Of a stretch of DNA of 7,671 nucleotides, positions 1 through 7,445 are shown piece after piece. Positions within the stretch are counted from its first letter, which is position 1. Each line of letters begins with the position of its first letter. The stretch spans positions 1 to 7,671 of the forward strand of contig DNUB01000073.1 of NCBI GenBank assembly GCA_003508605.1, in the 5' to 3' direction. The stretch is from Oscillospiraceae bacterium. Lineage in GTDB: Bacteria > Bacillota > Clostridia > Oscillospirales > Ruminococcaceae. The notes under the pieces are model-generated. The model saw only the letters and a list, made by a program, of their open reading frames with translations, was not told the DNA's origin and made no database searches. The position numbers and the translations under genes are program-made.

Positions 1-2882
1 TAATTTGTTATATATTCCGAACGGGTGATTCCCTCAATCATTCCCCAATCGCTGATAACTCCCGAAATATAGGCAGATGTGCAGAGACGGTTTTTGATAT
101 TGCTGAAGCTTGTTCCCATAACCTTGTTGTCGAATATGTAAAGCGTTAAATATCCGTCCTTAATTTCGGGAACGTGTGTTTTAAGATAATTATACAGCTC
201 CTCCTTTTTAATGCTGTTCTTAAAGTTATTGACAACCGAATAAATTTTTTCAGACCACTCCCCCGACTTAATTTCTATTTCCACGTTGTTGGTAACGGTT
301 TTATAGTAATCGGGGAAGTTAAGAGCATTTCCCGTTTCCTCAAGAAAACCGTTAAACGCCTCAAAACAGATTTTCGCATATTCGTTATACATATCCACCT
401 CTGCGGAAAGCTCCTTTATTTTTTCCTCATAGGTGGAATCCCCCGTATCCAGATTAGGATAAGTGCCTACAACATAATTGCCTATATAGTTAAGCTCGCC
501 CTCCCAGGAATAAACCCCGTCAACATAGTTGTAAACGGTGGGCAGCTCCGTACAGCCGTGATCCCTGCGGTCGGTCATAACGGCGGTAACGCCGGCAGGA
601 GCCCATTGATTCAGCGCAGGACAGTAAATGATTTCTACATAGGTATTTTTATATAAGCCCATTTCACTTATATTATCCAACAGCGAAACATCCACACCTG
701 CCGAATCGACTACATTCATCTGCCCCTTGCCGTCATAGTAGAGCTTTACGGTAACAGGTTCCCTGCTCTTTAAATTCAGCGGCTGTTCCGACCTAAGACA
801 ATGCATAATATCATAGGCTGTTTTGTTGGCTGTATATACGGTATGATATCCGTCGTAGTCTTTATATACCGTTAAAAATCTGCGGCTGCTTTCCAAATCC
901 TCTATCCAGACGCCAAGGTCTGCCTCGGCATCTCCGCCGCCGATATATGAAAAATAACCGTTTATCAGACTGTTTTTTTCGCAAAGCTCTCTTATATGCT
1001 TTAATATGGCAATTTCTGCGTCGATAGCCTCGTCTGTTCCTATGTTTACTTCAACGGAGCTTTCTGCCGTCATACCTGCCCTGTCCGAAACAGGCTCCGA
1101 ATTTTCTCCCAATTGCAAAGTAAGGCTTATTCTGCCGCAGCTTTCACTGTTTGCTTCAAGGGTGTACTCTATGCCCTCCTTTTCAGCTCTTGCGGCAAGA
1201 ATAAATTCGGTGTCTTTTACAGCGGATCTGATTTTAATGCCACTGTCGCCTTCATTATCGTCCGAACCCTCAAGAAAGCTTCCTCGTATTTTTATCTTGA
1301 CTTCTCCCAAAAGCCGTGTTTCGCCCATTATTTTCTTTTGTGAAATGTCGCTGTATTCCAGGGACAGTATCATTGCATCTTTTCCCTCATTCGAATATCG
1401 GGGGAAAATTATAATATCCGCAAAACCCGAATTTAAGCCGTATTTTACGCCCGTGCACTTAAATAAAGACGTGCCGTTTACTTTGCAGTCGGCAAAGAAA
1501 TTTGATCTTGTATCTATAAATTTTGTTTGGGTAGAATATTTTTCCTCCCCGTCTCTGGTAACCGCTTCCAAATTAAAGCCCGCTGCGGTGTTGTCGCTTT
1601 TAACCAAAAGCTCTGCTGCAAGGCTTATTCTCTTATTGCCGCTCATAAGGGCGTAAACGCTTGCTTTTGCATTGTCCCTCAGCTCATTTGGATCGATATC
1701 GGAGCCGCTGTCGGCGACAGCCCGATCTAAAAGACCTTTAAAATAATCGCTGTCATAAAAAGCCTCCGTCATTTCAATCAGCATATCCACAAGGATTTCG
1801 TCCCGAAAAATAACGGACATAGCTTTTCCCCTGAACCGGCTGCCGCCCATATCTTCCACTGTATCTTTAAATTCCGTTTCGGATTTTTTCACATACCTTG
1901 AGTAAATTTCCGCAATTTCATTTATGAACAGCTTTTTCCCCCTTGCCATATAAGAGGGGTCAAAGCCGCTTTCCTTTTTTGCGGTGTCTATTTCCGCAGG
2001 ACATAGCCCAAGGCGCAGGGCAGAGCCGTATATATCGGGGTTTAAAAGGTAAAGATTTCCTTCCTTTGCATTGAAGAAAACGCTGCCGCCGTCCAGCTTT
2101 TCTTCCTTATGAGAAATAAGGTAACCCAAATCCAAACCGTCCTCGTTCACGGAAAACCTGACCTCTCCGTTAAGACCGTTAAGGTCTTCCGCCGCCTTTT
2201 TTGCTTCCGAAGGGTCCAACCCCGCTTCTTTTTCCAGCAGCGAATAAAAGCCGTCGGTAACCTCCGCCTTCACTCCCGCCTTAAGGTACATTCCGTTTTC
2301 GGAAATCCTCTGACCGAGTTTGGACAGAAAACGGCCGGCCGACTGCATTTCAACATACTCGAAAAAGCCGATGCTGCTGTCCGGATTGTCCTTGCTCCAC
2401 TTTTCGTAATCCTCAAGCAGCTTTTTATAGTCCGTCGGTACAGAGGAGGTTATTTGCGAAATCACATAGCTGTCAAAGTATTCATTTCCCATAATGCCGT
2501 CAAGCGTTTTCCGTACAAGGGAGGCAGTGTATTTCTCCTCCCCCATAAGACTGTAGGCAATGCCCGAAGCGGCAAACTTTGCACAGCAGAACACGGCAAA
2601 GGCAATAACCAGCACGCCCCCTATTAAAAAGGGAAGAGCCTTTTTAAAGGTGATCTTAGGCTTTTTTACTGTCTTTTCGTCGATTTCCACATATGCTTTC
2701 CCGCAGGTATGCGAATTGCTATCGGACTTTTCGGCATTTCCCGAAAAATCAGCTGAGCTTGAAGGCTCGGAATTTGATGACGGTTCGTTGCAGTCTGCCG
2801 ACAAATCCGTTAATTTACAGCCGCATTTTACGCAGTATACGGCTTTTTCGGGGACTTCGCCCCCGCAGCCGGGACAAATCAT
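1..2882 (-). CDS. Zinc-ribbon, single-pass membrane protein of unknown function (3' end outside window)
   Basis: A frame opens with ATG at 2882-2880 and runs without a stop to the left edge: 960 codons, C-terminus missing. AAAGGA (2890-2895) lies 7 nt before the ATG. Residues 3-20 form a short zinc ribbon with two knuckles, CPGC (3-6) and CVKC (17-20). A Ser/Asp/Glu-rich, probably disordered linker follows (about 27-60), then a basic stretch (70-81) and one hydrophobic helix (about 82-104). The remaining 850 or so residues are mixed alpha/beta, rich in charged and aromatic residues, with no motif I can name. The basic residues before the helix predict the ribbon in the cytoplasm and the large domain outside. 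N-terminal zinc ribbons joined to one membrane helix are common in Clostridia, usually in proteins of unknown role. The gene is separated from rex by a hairpin-rich gap and I see no convincing promoter. The coding call is firm; the function is unknown. Confidence 0.9.
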   Translation of the reverse strand, partial: MICPGCGGEVPEKAVYCVKCGCKLTDLSADCNEPSSNSEPSSSADFSGNAEKSDSNSHTCGKAYVEIDEKTVKKPKITFKKALPFLIGGVLVIAFAVFCCAKFAASGIAYSLMGEEKYTASLVRKTLDGIMGNEYFDSYVISQITSSVPTDYKKLLEDYEKWSKDNPDSSIGFFEYVEMQSAGRFLSKLGQRISENGMYLKAGVKAEVTDGFYSLLEKEAGLDPSEAKKAAEDLNGLNGEVRFSVNEDGLDLGYLISHKEEKLDGGSVFFNAKEGNLYLLNPDIYGSALRLGLCPAEIDTAKKESGFDPSYMARGKKLFINEIAEIYSRYVKKSETEFKDTVEDMGGSRFRGKAMSVIFRDEILVDMLIEMTEAFYDSDYFKGLLDRAVADSGSDIDPNELRDNAKASVYALMSGNKRISLAAELLVKSDNTAAGFNLEAVTRDGEEKYSTQTKFIDTRSNFFADCKVNGTSLFKCTGVKYGLNSGFADIIIFPRYSNEGKDAMILSLEYSDISQKKIMGETRLLGEVKIKIRGSFLEGSDDNEGDSGIKIRSAVKDTEFILAARAEKEGIEYTLEANSESCGRISLTLQLGENSEPVSDRAGMTAESSVEVNIGTDEAIDAEIAILKHIRELCEKNSLINGYFSYIGGGDAEADLGVWIEDLESSRRFLTVYKDYDGYHTVYTANKTAYDIMHCLRSEQPLNLKSREPVTVKLYYDGKGQMNVVDSAGVDVSLLDNISEMGLYKNTYVEIIYCPALNQWAPAGVTAVMTDRRDHGCTELPTVYNYVDGVYSWEGELNYIGNYVVGTYPNLDTGDSTYEEKIKELSAEVDMYNEYAKICFEAFNGFLEETGNALNFPDYYKTVTNNVEIEIKSGEWSEKIYSVVNNFKNSIKKEELYNYLKTHVPEIKDGYLTLYIFDNKVMGTSFSNIKNRLCTSAYISGVISDWGMIEGITRSEYITN

Positions 2883-3044
2883 ATTTTTTTCCTTTCTTGG
2901 GGGTCTTTAAACCGATAAAAAGGTTAAGCCGATCGATAAACCACAGCTTTTAGGAGTTTTTCGACCGGCTGATAATCAAAATCCGGATGTCCCCCGCCTT
3001 ATGCGGCAAGCAAAGGGCATAGCCTCATTAAGCGGCAGGTTCCA

Positions 3045-3089
3045 TTCAGTCTTTCAGCGGGGGACCCGGTCCCCCACTGAAACACTGAA
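3045..3089. repeat. 45-nt near-perfect palindrome
   Basis: The sequence is symmetric about C3067. TTCAGT (3045-3050) pairs with ACTGAA (3084-3089), TTTCAG (3052-3057) with CTGAAA (3077-3082), and GGGGGACC (3059-3066) with GGTCCCCC (3068-3075). Only two opposed positions fail to pair (3051/3083 and 3058/3076). Neither strand has a T-run right after the stem, so it is not a textbook intrinsic terminator. It could stop or stabilise rex-operon transcripts, or be a copy of a dispersed REP-like palindrome. Only one copy is present in this window. Confidence 0.85.
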
Positions 3090-3098
3090 GGGCTTACG

Positions 3099-3132
3099 CC
3101 CCGGATTTTTCATAAATTCGGGGCACTGCCCC
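3099..3132. repeat. Overlapping alternative hairpins downstream of rex
   Basis: CCCCGGATTT (3099-3108) can pair with AAATTCGGGG (3114-3123) around a 5-nt loop, with one G-T wobble. The right arm overlaps a second stem, GGGGC (3120-3124) with GCCCC (3128-3132), so the two folds exclude each other. A small GGGC/GCCC stem (3090-3093 with 3098-3101) overlaps the left arm. On the minus strand the GGGGC/GCCCC stem is followed by GAATTTAT, a weak U-rich tail, so it might act as a poor terminator for the rex transcript. Confidence 0.55.
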
Positions 3133-3148
3133 TCATTGAATCCGTCAT

Positions 3149-3161
3149 CGGTGCGGCACCG
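3149..3161 (-). terminator. Hairpin just after the rex stop codon, possible weak terminator or 3'-end stabiliser
   Basis: CGGTG (3149-3153) pairs with CACCG (3157-3161) around a 3-nt loop, about 9 nt downstream of the rex TAG on the minus strand. No U-run follows, so efficient intrinsic termination is doubtful. It may act together with the further hairpins at 3045-3132. The pairing is clear; the role is inferred. Confidence 0.3.
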
Positions 3162-3170
3162 TACAAAATG

Positions 3171-3836
3171 CTATTTATTGTTGGTACGGTATGTAAGCGT
3201 CAGCAGACTGTCCCCTAAGTGAACGTTTTCCACCACGATATCCATACCCTCATACTCTAAGTTTAAATCATAGTGCGAAAAATTCCAGAAAGCCTTTACG
3301 CCTAAGCTTATAAGCTTGTCGCAAAGCTCCTTTGCTGCGGATTTTGGAGTGCAAAGAACCGCAATTTCGGGGGAATGCTCCCTGCAAAACCGTTCCAGCT
3401 CCTCTATATCGGTTATTTTAAGACCGCCTAAAGCCTCTCCGCAGATATTTTTGTTGGAATCGAAAATTCCTGCCAGCTCACAGCCGCTGCGATGAAAATC
3501 AATGTGCAGAGCAAGAGCCGTTCCAAGATTGCCCGCACCGATAAGAATAGCTTTTCTGCATTTGTCAAGTCCTAAAATCTTTCCGATCTCGTCTCTCAGC
3601 TCAGCAACATTGTAGCCGTAGCCCTGTTGACCGAAGCCGCCGAAGCAGTTTAAATCCTGTCTGATCTGAGAAGCGGTAAGCTTCATTCTTTTTGAAAGCT
3701 CGGCGGAGGAAATCTTTGAAATGCCTTCCTCCAGCAATTCTCCTAAAAAGCGATAATAACGGGGTAAACGGCGAATAACCGAATCGGAAATTTTTCCTTC
3801 CTTGGATATAAAAATCACCTTCTTTTTGCTGCTCAT
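3171..3836 (-). CDS. rex: Redox-sensing transcriptional repressor Rex
   Basis: This 221-residue protein is of usual length for Rex, a dimeric cytoplasmic repressor that binds DNA when NAD+ is high and lets go when NADH rises. The N-terminal winged helix spans about 16-80 and carries the family signature: RRLPRYYRFL (22-31), SSAEL (43-47), recognition helix SQIRQD (56-61) and FGGFGQQGYGYNV (65-77). The NAD(H)-binding Rossmann domain starts near 95 with GAGNLG (100-105) and has Asp126 at the end of the second strand, as expected for the NAD ribose. The C-terminal helix, swapped between subunits in the family, ends the protein. It starts 16 bp after icd with no clear Shine-Dalgarno, so translation probably depends on coupling to icd. 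No other ATG, GTG or TTG upstream of the conserved domain has a better ribosome site. In Clostridia Rex usually controls fermentation and NADH-oxidising genes; co-location with TCA genes suggests it also governs this operon. Confidence 0.97.
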   Translation of the reverse strand: MSSKKKVIFISKEGKISDSVIRRLPRYYRFLGELLEEGISKISSAELSKRMKLTASQIRQDLNCFGGFGQQGYGYNVAELRDEIGKILGLDKCRKAILIGAGNLGTALALHIDFHRSGCELAGIFDSNKNICGEALGGLKITDIEELERFCREHSPEIAVLCTPKSAAKELCDKLISLGVKAFWNFSHYDLNLEYEGMDIVVENVHLGDSLLTLTYRTNNK

Positions 3837-3852
3837 TAAACGGTTATAGGTA

Positions 3853-5064
3853 TTACGGCAGCTGCTCTAACCTGACCTTTATCTCTTTCAGAAAATCCTC
3901 GGTATTGACCTTTTTCTTGTTTTCCAGATCGGACAGAACATACAAATCGCCTGTCATAACTCCGTCCTCAATGGTCTGAACCACAGCCCTTTCCAGCTTT
4001 TCCGCAAAGTCGGACAGCTCCCTGACATTATCCAGCTGTCCTCTTTTTTTAAGTGCGCCGCTCCAGGCAAAAATCGTTGCAACGCTGTTGGTGGAGGTTT
4101 CCTCACCCTTTAAATGCTTGTAGTAATGGCGTGTAACGGTTCCGTGAGCCGCCTCGTACTCATAAATCCCCTGGGGAGAAACAAGCACGGAGGTCATCAT
4201 ACCGAGACTGCCGAAGGCGGTAGCCACCATATCCGACATAACGTCCCCGTCATAGTTTTTGCACGCCCAGATATATCCGCCCTCAGAACGCACCACACGT
4301 GCAACTGCGTCGTCAATAAGGGTGTAGAAATATTCGATGCCTGACGCCTTGAATTTTTCCTCATACTCATTATCGTAAATTTCCCGGAAAATATCCTTAA
4401 AGCGATGGTCATACTTTTTGGATATGGTATCCTTGGCGGCAAACCACAGATCCTGCTTAACGTCAAGCGCAAAGTTAAAGCAGGAGCGGGCAAAGCTTGC
4501 TATGCTCTTATCGGTATTGTGAACACCCTGAATAATGCCGTCGGAGCCGTTAAAGTCATATATCGGCTCACGGGTTTCCCTGCCCTTTCCGTCCGTAACA
4601 ACCAGCTCCGCCTTACTGCCGTCGGGTACTCTCATTTCGGTATTTTTGTAAACATCGCCGTAAGCGTGACGGGCAATGGTAATAGGCTTTTTCCATGTGG
4701 GAATCAAGGGAGTGATGCCCTTTACCGTAATAGGGGCTCTGAACACCGTTCCGTCAAGAATAGCTCTGATAGTGCCGTTAGGGGATTTCCACATTTCCTT
4801 TAAATCGTATTCGGTCATACGCTGCGCATTGGGGGTTATGGTGGCGCACTTTACCGCAACGCCGTATTTTTTGGTGGCATTTGCACTGTCAACCGTTACC
4901 TGATCCTCCGTTTCGTTTCTGTGTACCAAGCCCAAATCATAATATTCCGTGTTAAGGTCAATGTAGGGTGTAAGCAAAATATCCTTGATCATCTTCCAGA
5001 TAACACGTGTCATTTCATCGCCGTCCATCTCCACAAGAGGAGTGGGCATTTTTATTTTATCCAT
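3853..5064 (-). CDS. icd: NADP-dependent isocitrate dehydrogenase, eukaryote-like type II subfamily
   Basis: At 403 residues it oxidises and decarboxylates isocitrate to 2-oxoglutarate, making NADPH, as a cytoplasmic homodimer. It aligns nearly end to end with animal IDH1/IDH2 rather than the E. coli type. Visible family residues are the substrate loop SPNGTIR (94-100), Arg109, Arg132 in ARHAYGD (equivalent of the human hotspot Arg132), catalytic Lys211, metal ligands Asp251 and Asp274/Asp278 in NYDGDVMSD, and HGTVTRHY (307-314). Arg312 and His313 there match the residues that bind the NADP 2'-phosphate in human IDH1, which supports NADP over NAD. AAAGGA (5070-5075) sits 5 nt before the ATG. 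It lies 59 bp after the microprotein and 16 bp before rex. With aconitase upstream it completes citrate to 2-oxoglutarate, the usual source of glutamate carbon in anaerobes with an incomplete TCA cycle. No truncation is seen. Confidence 0.97.
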   Translation of the reverse strand: MDKIKMPTPLVEMDGDEMTRVIWKMIKDILLTPYIDLNTEYYDLGLVHRNETEDQVTVDSANATKKYGVAVKCATITPNAQRMTEYDLKEMWKSPNGTIRAILDGTVFRAPITVKGITPLIPTWKKPITIARHAYGDVYKNTEMRVPDGSKAELVVTDGKGRETREPIYDFNGSDGIIQGVHNTDKSIASFARSCFNFALDVKQDLWFAAKDTISKKYDHRFKDIFREIYDNEYEEKFKASGIEYFYTLIDDAVARVVRSEGGYIWACKNYDGDVMSDMVATAFGSLGMMTSVLVSPQGIYEYEAAHGTVTRHYYKHLKGEETSTNSVATIFAWSGALKKRGQLDNVRELSDFAEKLERAVVQTIEDGVMTGDLYVLSDLENKKKVNTEDFLKEIKVRLEQLP

Positions 5065-5123
5065 AGCAGTCCTTTCAACATAATATATAATTGATTAAAT
5101 AAGCCTTACGCCTCGCCCTAATC

Positions 5124-5357
5124 CTAATCGCAGTCAACATCGCCGTCCTCGTCATAACCGTTCAGTCCGCCGTAGCCCTGATATCCGTCAAGAGCATACA
5201 GCTCTTCAATATCGGGGTCGTCCTGCTCCTTGCTTGCAAACATTGTTTCAAGCTCATATTCAAACTTTTTTGAAATCTTGATAATGGTAAAAATAATTCC
5301 GCTTGCCAAGCCTAAAATAAAGGCGACAGCAGCAATAAGCACATAAATCTTTTTCAT
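5124..5357 (-). CDS. Small acidic membrane protein of unknown function
   Basis: I do not recognise this 77-residue protein. A hydrophobic helix spans about 4-28 and contains GLASG (16-20), a Gly-xxx-Gly spacing often used for helix packing. Lys27, Lys30 and Lys31 follow it. Residues 33-77 then hold about 16 Asp/Glu and a single Lys, with a Gly/Tyr segment (GYQGYGGLNGY, 58-68) and a very acidic end carrying one Cys (76). There is no signal-peptidase site I trust, so it is probably anchored by its N-terminus; which side the tail faces is unclear, since Lys residues flank both ends of the helix. GGAGGT (5362-5367) lies 4 nt before the ATG. It sits 24 bp after the aconitase stop and 59 bp before icd, which implies co-transcription. 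Possible roles are a membrane tether, metal binder or regulator for the neighbouring enzymes, but nothing in the sequence shows which. Confidence 0.78.
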   Translation of the reverse strand: MKKIYVLIAAVAFILGLASGIIFTIIKISKKFEYELETMFASKEQDDPDIEELYALDGYQGYGGLNGYDEDGDVDCD

Positions 5358-5381
5358 AGCGACCTCCGATTTTTCTTTTCC

Positions 5382-7310
5382 TTAGCTGTTTTTAGTAAAA
5401 TTAAGCAAACCGCCCGCTAAAATCATTCCCCTTCCTCTTTCGGAAAGCTGACACTTTACGGGAATTTCCGTGCCCCTTGTCTTATTTTTAACAACAATAT
5501 CCTTATCTTGGAGGATAATATCCCTGATATTTTCAATAACAAGCTCGTCGCCCTGCTCAATTCCGTCATAATCTGATTCGCTGACAAATTCCAAAGGCAG
5601 AATACCGTTATTCACAAGGTTCTGACGGTGTATTCTTGCAAAGGATTTACAAATAATCGCCTTAACGCCAAGATAAAGGGGAGCAAGAGCCGCATGCTCT
5701 CTGGAAGAGCCTTGACCGTAGTTTACGCCGCCTACCAGAATGCTCTTTCCCGCTGCCAGCGCACGGCTGGGGAAGGTTTCGTCGCATACCGCAAAGCAGT
5801 GCTTTGAGATTTCGGGAATGTTTGAGCGCAGCGGCAGAATTTTTGCGCCTGCAGGCATGATATGGTCGGTGGTGATATTGTCGCCGACTTTAAGAGTAAC
5901 CTCCGCCTCAATGTTATCCGCAAGAGGAGTATTTACGGGGAAGGGCTTTATGTTGGGGCCTCTCAGTACTTCGACTTCTTCGGCGTCTTCGGGAGCGGCA
6001 GGGGGAACCACCATATTATCGTTAATGCAGAAGCGTTCGGGCATTACATAAGGCGGCATCTCTCCGAGACCTCTGGGGTCGGTAAACACTCCCGCTATAG
6101 CCGAAGCGGCCGCAGTTTCGGGAGAAACCAAGTAAACCTGTGCGTCCTTTGTGCCGCTTCTGCCCTCGAAATTTCTGTTAAAGGTGCGCAGCGAAACTCC
6201 CTTGGAGTTGGGGGATTGTCCCATGCCGATACACGGACCGCAGGCGCATTCCAAAATTCTTGCTCCTGCGTCAATCAAATCCGATAACGCACCGCATTGC
6301 GCCATCATATTGTAAACCTGCTTTGAACCCGGAGCAATGGCAAGGCTTACATCGGGGTGAACCGTTTTTCCCTTTAAAATATGAGCTGCCTTCAGAAGAT
6401 CCTGTAAGGAGGAGTTGGTGCATGAACCGATACAAACCTGATCCACCCTAATACCGCCGATCTCTTCAACGGTCTTAACATTATCGGGACTGTGGGGACA
6501 AGCCGCCAAGGGCACCAACTCGGAAAGGTCGATATTTACCTCCTCATCATAGACGGCGTCTTGATCCGCCTCAAGTCCGATCCAATCCTCTTCTCTGCCC
6601 TGAGCCTTCAAAAAGGCTCTTGTGACCCGATCGGAGGGGAAAATAGAGGTGGTTGCGCCCAATTCTGCGCCCATATTGGTTATTGTTGCTCTTTCGGGCA
6701 CGGAAAGGGTCTTTACTCCCTCTCCCCCATACTCCATTACCTTGCCCACACCGCCCTTAACGGACAGGATCTGCAGCACCTTTAAAATAACGTCCTTTGC
6801 GGAAACCCAATCCCTGAGCTTTCCCGTAAGATTGATCCTTACGACTTTAGGCATTGTTATGTAGTATGCGCCGCCGCCCATAGCAACTGCTACGTCAAGA
6901 CCGCCTGCGCCAAAGGCAAGCATACCGATGCCGCCGCCGGTAGGGGTATGGGAATCAGAGCCGATAAGGGTTTTTCCCGGTTTTCCGAATCTCTCCAGGT
7001 GAACCTGATGGCAGATACCGTTTCCGGGGCGGGAGAACCATATGCCGTGCTTTTTTGCAACGCTGCCGATATAACGGTGGTCGTCGGCATTTTCAAAGCC
7101 CGACTGCAATGTGTTATGGTCGATATATGCTACGGAACGCTCGGTTTTAACTCTCTCAACGCCCATAGCCTCAAACTGTAAATAGGCCATTGTGCCCGTT
7201 GCGTCCTGAGTTAAGGTCTGATCGATTTTTAAGCCGATTTCCGTCCCTTTTTTCATCTCGCCGTCCACAATATGGCTTTTGATGATTTTTTCGGTTAGTG
7301 TAAGTCCCAT
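5382..7310 (-). CDS. acn: Aconitate hydratase (aconitase), Aquifex-type
   Basis: This 642-residue enzyme isomerises citrate to isocitrate through cis-aconitate in the cytoplasm, using a [4Fe-4S] cluster. The cluster cysteines are Cys297 in GSCTNS (295-300) and Cys357/Cys360 in CGPC. Other family motifs are QDATG (35-39), GSDSHTPTGGG (117-127) and the swivel-domain GSSREHA (534-540). The order is three N-terminal catalytic domains, a short linker near 435-460, then the C-terminal swivel in the same chain. The length fits the short Aquifex-type family (about 640-660 residues), not the 850-900-residue AcnA/AcnB proteins. I chose the ATG at 7310 because AGGAGGG lies 6 nt upstream and the product starts with the conserved MGLTLTEKI; an in-frame ATG at 7385 would add 25 atypical residues without a ribosome site. 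It is the first gene of the operon, with icd acting on its product. Homologous 3-isopropylmalate dehydratase is usually split into two subunits and is less likely. Confidence 0.97.
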   Translation of the reverse strand: MGLTLTEKIIKSHIVDGEMKKGTEIGLKIDQTLTQDATGTMAYLQFEAMGVERVKTERSVAYIDHNTLQSGFENADDHRYIGSVAKKHGIWFSRPGNGICHQVHLERFGKPGKTLIGSDSHTPTGGGIGMLAFGAGGLDVAVAMGGGAYYITMPKVVRINLTGKLRDWVSAKDVILKVLQILSVKGGVGKVMEYGGEGVKTLSVPERATITNMGAELGATTSIFPSDRVTRAFLKAQGREEDWIGLEADQDAVYDEEVNIDLSELVPLAACPHSPDNVKTVEEIGGIRVDQVCIGSCTNSSLQDLLKAAHILKGKTVHPDVSLAIAPGSKQVYNMMAQCGALSDLIDAGARILECACGPCIGMGQSPNSKGVSLRTFNRNFEGRSGTKDAQVYLVSPETAAASAIAGVFTDPRGLGEMPPYVMPERFCINDNMVVPPAAPEDAEEVEVLRGPNIKPFPVNTPLADNIEAEVTLKVGDNITTDHIMPAGAKILPLRSNIPEISKHCFAVCDETFPSRALAAGKSILVGGVNYGQGSSREHAALAPLYLGVKAIICKSFARIHRQNLVNNGILPLEFVSESDYDGIEQGDELVIENIRDIILQDKDIVVKNKTRGTEIPVKCQLSERGRGMILAGGLLNFTKNS

Positions 7311-7316
7311 TAAATA

Positions 7317-7323
7317 CCCTCCT
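7317..7323 (-). promoter_or_regulatory. Ribosome binding site that sets the aconitase start
   Basis: On the minus strand this reads AGGAGGG, a full Shine-Dalgarno match, 6 nt before ATG 7310-7308. No comparable site precedes the in-frame ATG at 7385, so the start at 7310 is preferred. Confidence 0.9.
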
Positions 7324-7339
7324 GTAATTTCTGATATCG

Positions 7340-7406
7340 ATCCCGATTGACCCTTGGAACGGCTTTCGAGGCTTGATTTTCGCAAAAACGCATATTGGGT
7401 CGGGAT
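7340..7406 (-). promoter_or_regulatory. Possible folded element in the aconitase leader
   Basis: The leader between the predicted transcription start (near 7455) and the aconitase ribosome site is about 130-145 nt. On the minus strand ATCCCGA (7406-7400) can pair with TCGGGAT (7346-7340). The adjoining CCC (7399-7397) can extend the stem with GGG (7353-7351) past a 4-nt bulge, which encloses a loop of roughly 43 nt. The base of the stem ends about 17 nt before the Shine-Dalgarno. I do not recognise a known riboswitch or T-box motif and see no terminator in the leader, so any regulatory role is speculative. Confidence 0.3.
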
Positions 7407-7445
7407 TCGGTATAAATACCTGCCTTGACTATGTTCGGTTATACT

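Larger units (their letters stand above)
2883..3170. other. Non-coding gap between rex and the zinc-ribbon gene
   Basis: I find no convincing gene in these 288 bp. The half next to rex (about 3045-3161) is packed with GC-rich inverted repeats, listed separately. The half next to the zinc-ribbon gene is less structured. It has a small hairpin (CCGC 2994-2997 with GCGG 3003-3006) and two similar 12-mers, TTATGCGGCAAG (2999-3010) and TTAAGCGGCAGG (3029-3040). I looked for a minus-strand promoter for the zinc-ribbon gene and found no good -35/-10 pair, so that gene may use a weak or alternative-sigma promoter, or readthrough from rex. A plus-strand open frame across 3001-3222 reads through the palindromes and the rex end and is not believable as a gene. 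Confidence 0.7.

Noticed and set aside
2909..2940. Rex-like or other operator before the zinc-ribbon gene (TTAACC and GGTTTAA arms)
   Set aside because: The arms are unequal and do not fit the Rex consensus. No promoter is recognisable next to them.
174..2953. Several plus-strand open frames of 67-216 codons
   Set aside because: They lie antisense to the long zinc-ribbon gene, which has a start, ribosome site, zinc motif and membrane segment. They look like shadows of its codon bias.
3001..3222. Plus-strand 73-codon open frame
   Set aside because: It reads through the palindromes and the antisense end of rex, has no good ribosome site, and its product looks like translated repeat sequence.
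5065..5123. Internal promoter before icd
   Set aside because: The AT-rich stretch offers TATATT or TATTAT as a -10 box, but no acceptable -35 box lies 16-18 bp upstream. It is better explained as an operon spacer.
4114..7181. Plus-strand and out-of-frame minus-strand open frames over icd and acn
   Set aside because: The overlapping genes are conserved enzymes with complete motifs. These frames have no recognisable products.
7311..7385. N-terminal extension of aconitase from an ATG at 7385
   Set aside because: The extra 25 residues are Ser/Lys/Gly-rich and unlike the family N-terminus, no ribosome site precedes that ATG, and a full AGGAGGG site sits just before ATG 7310.
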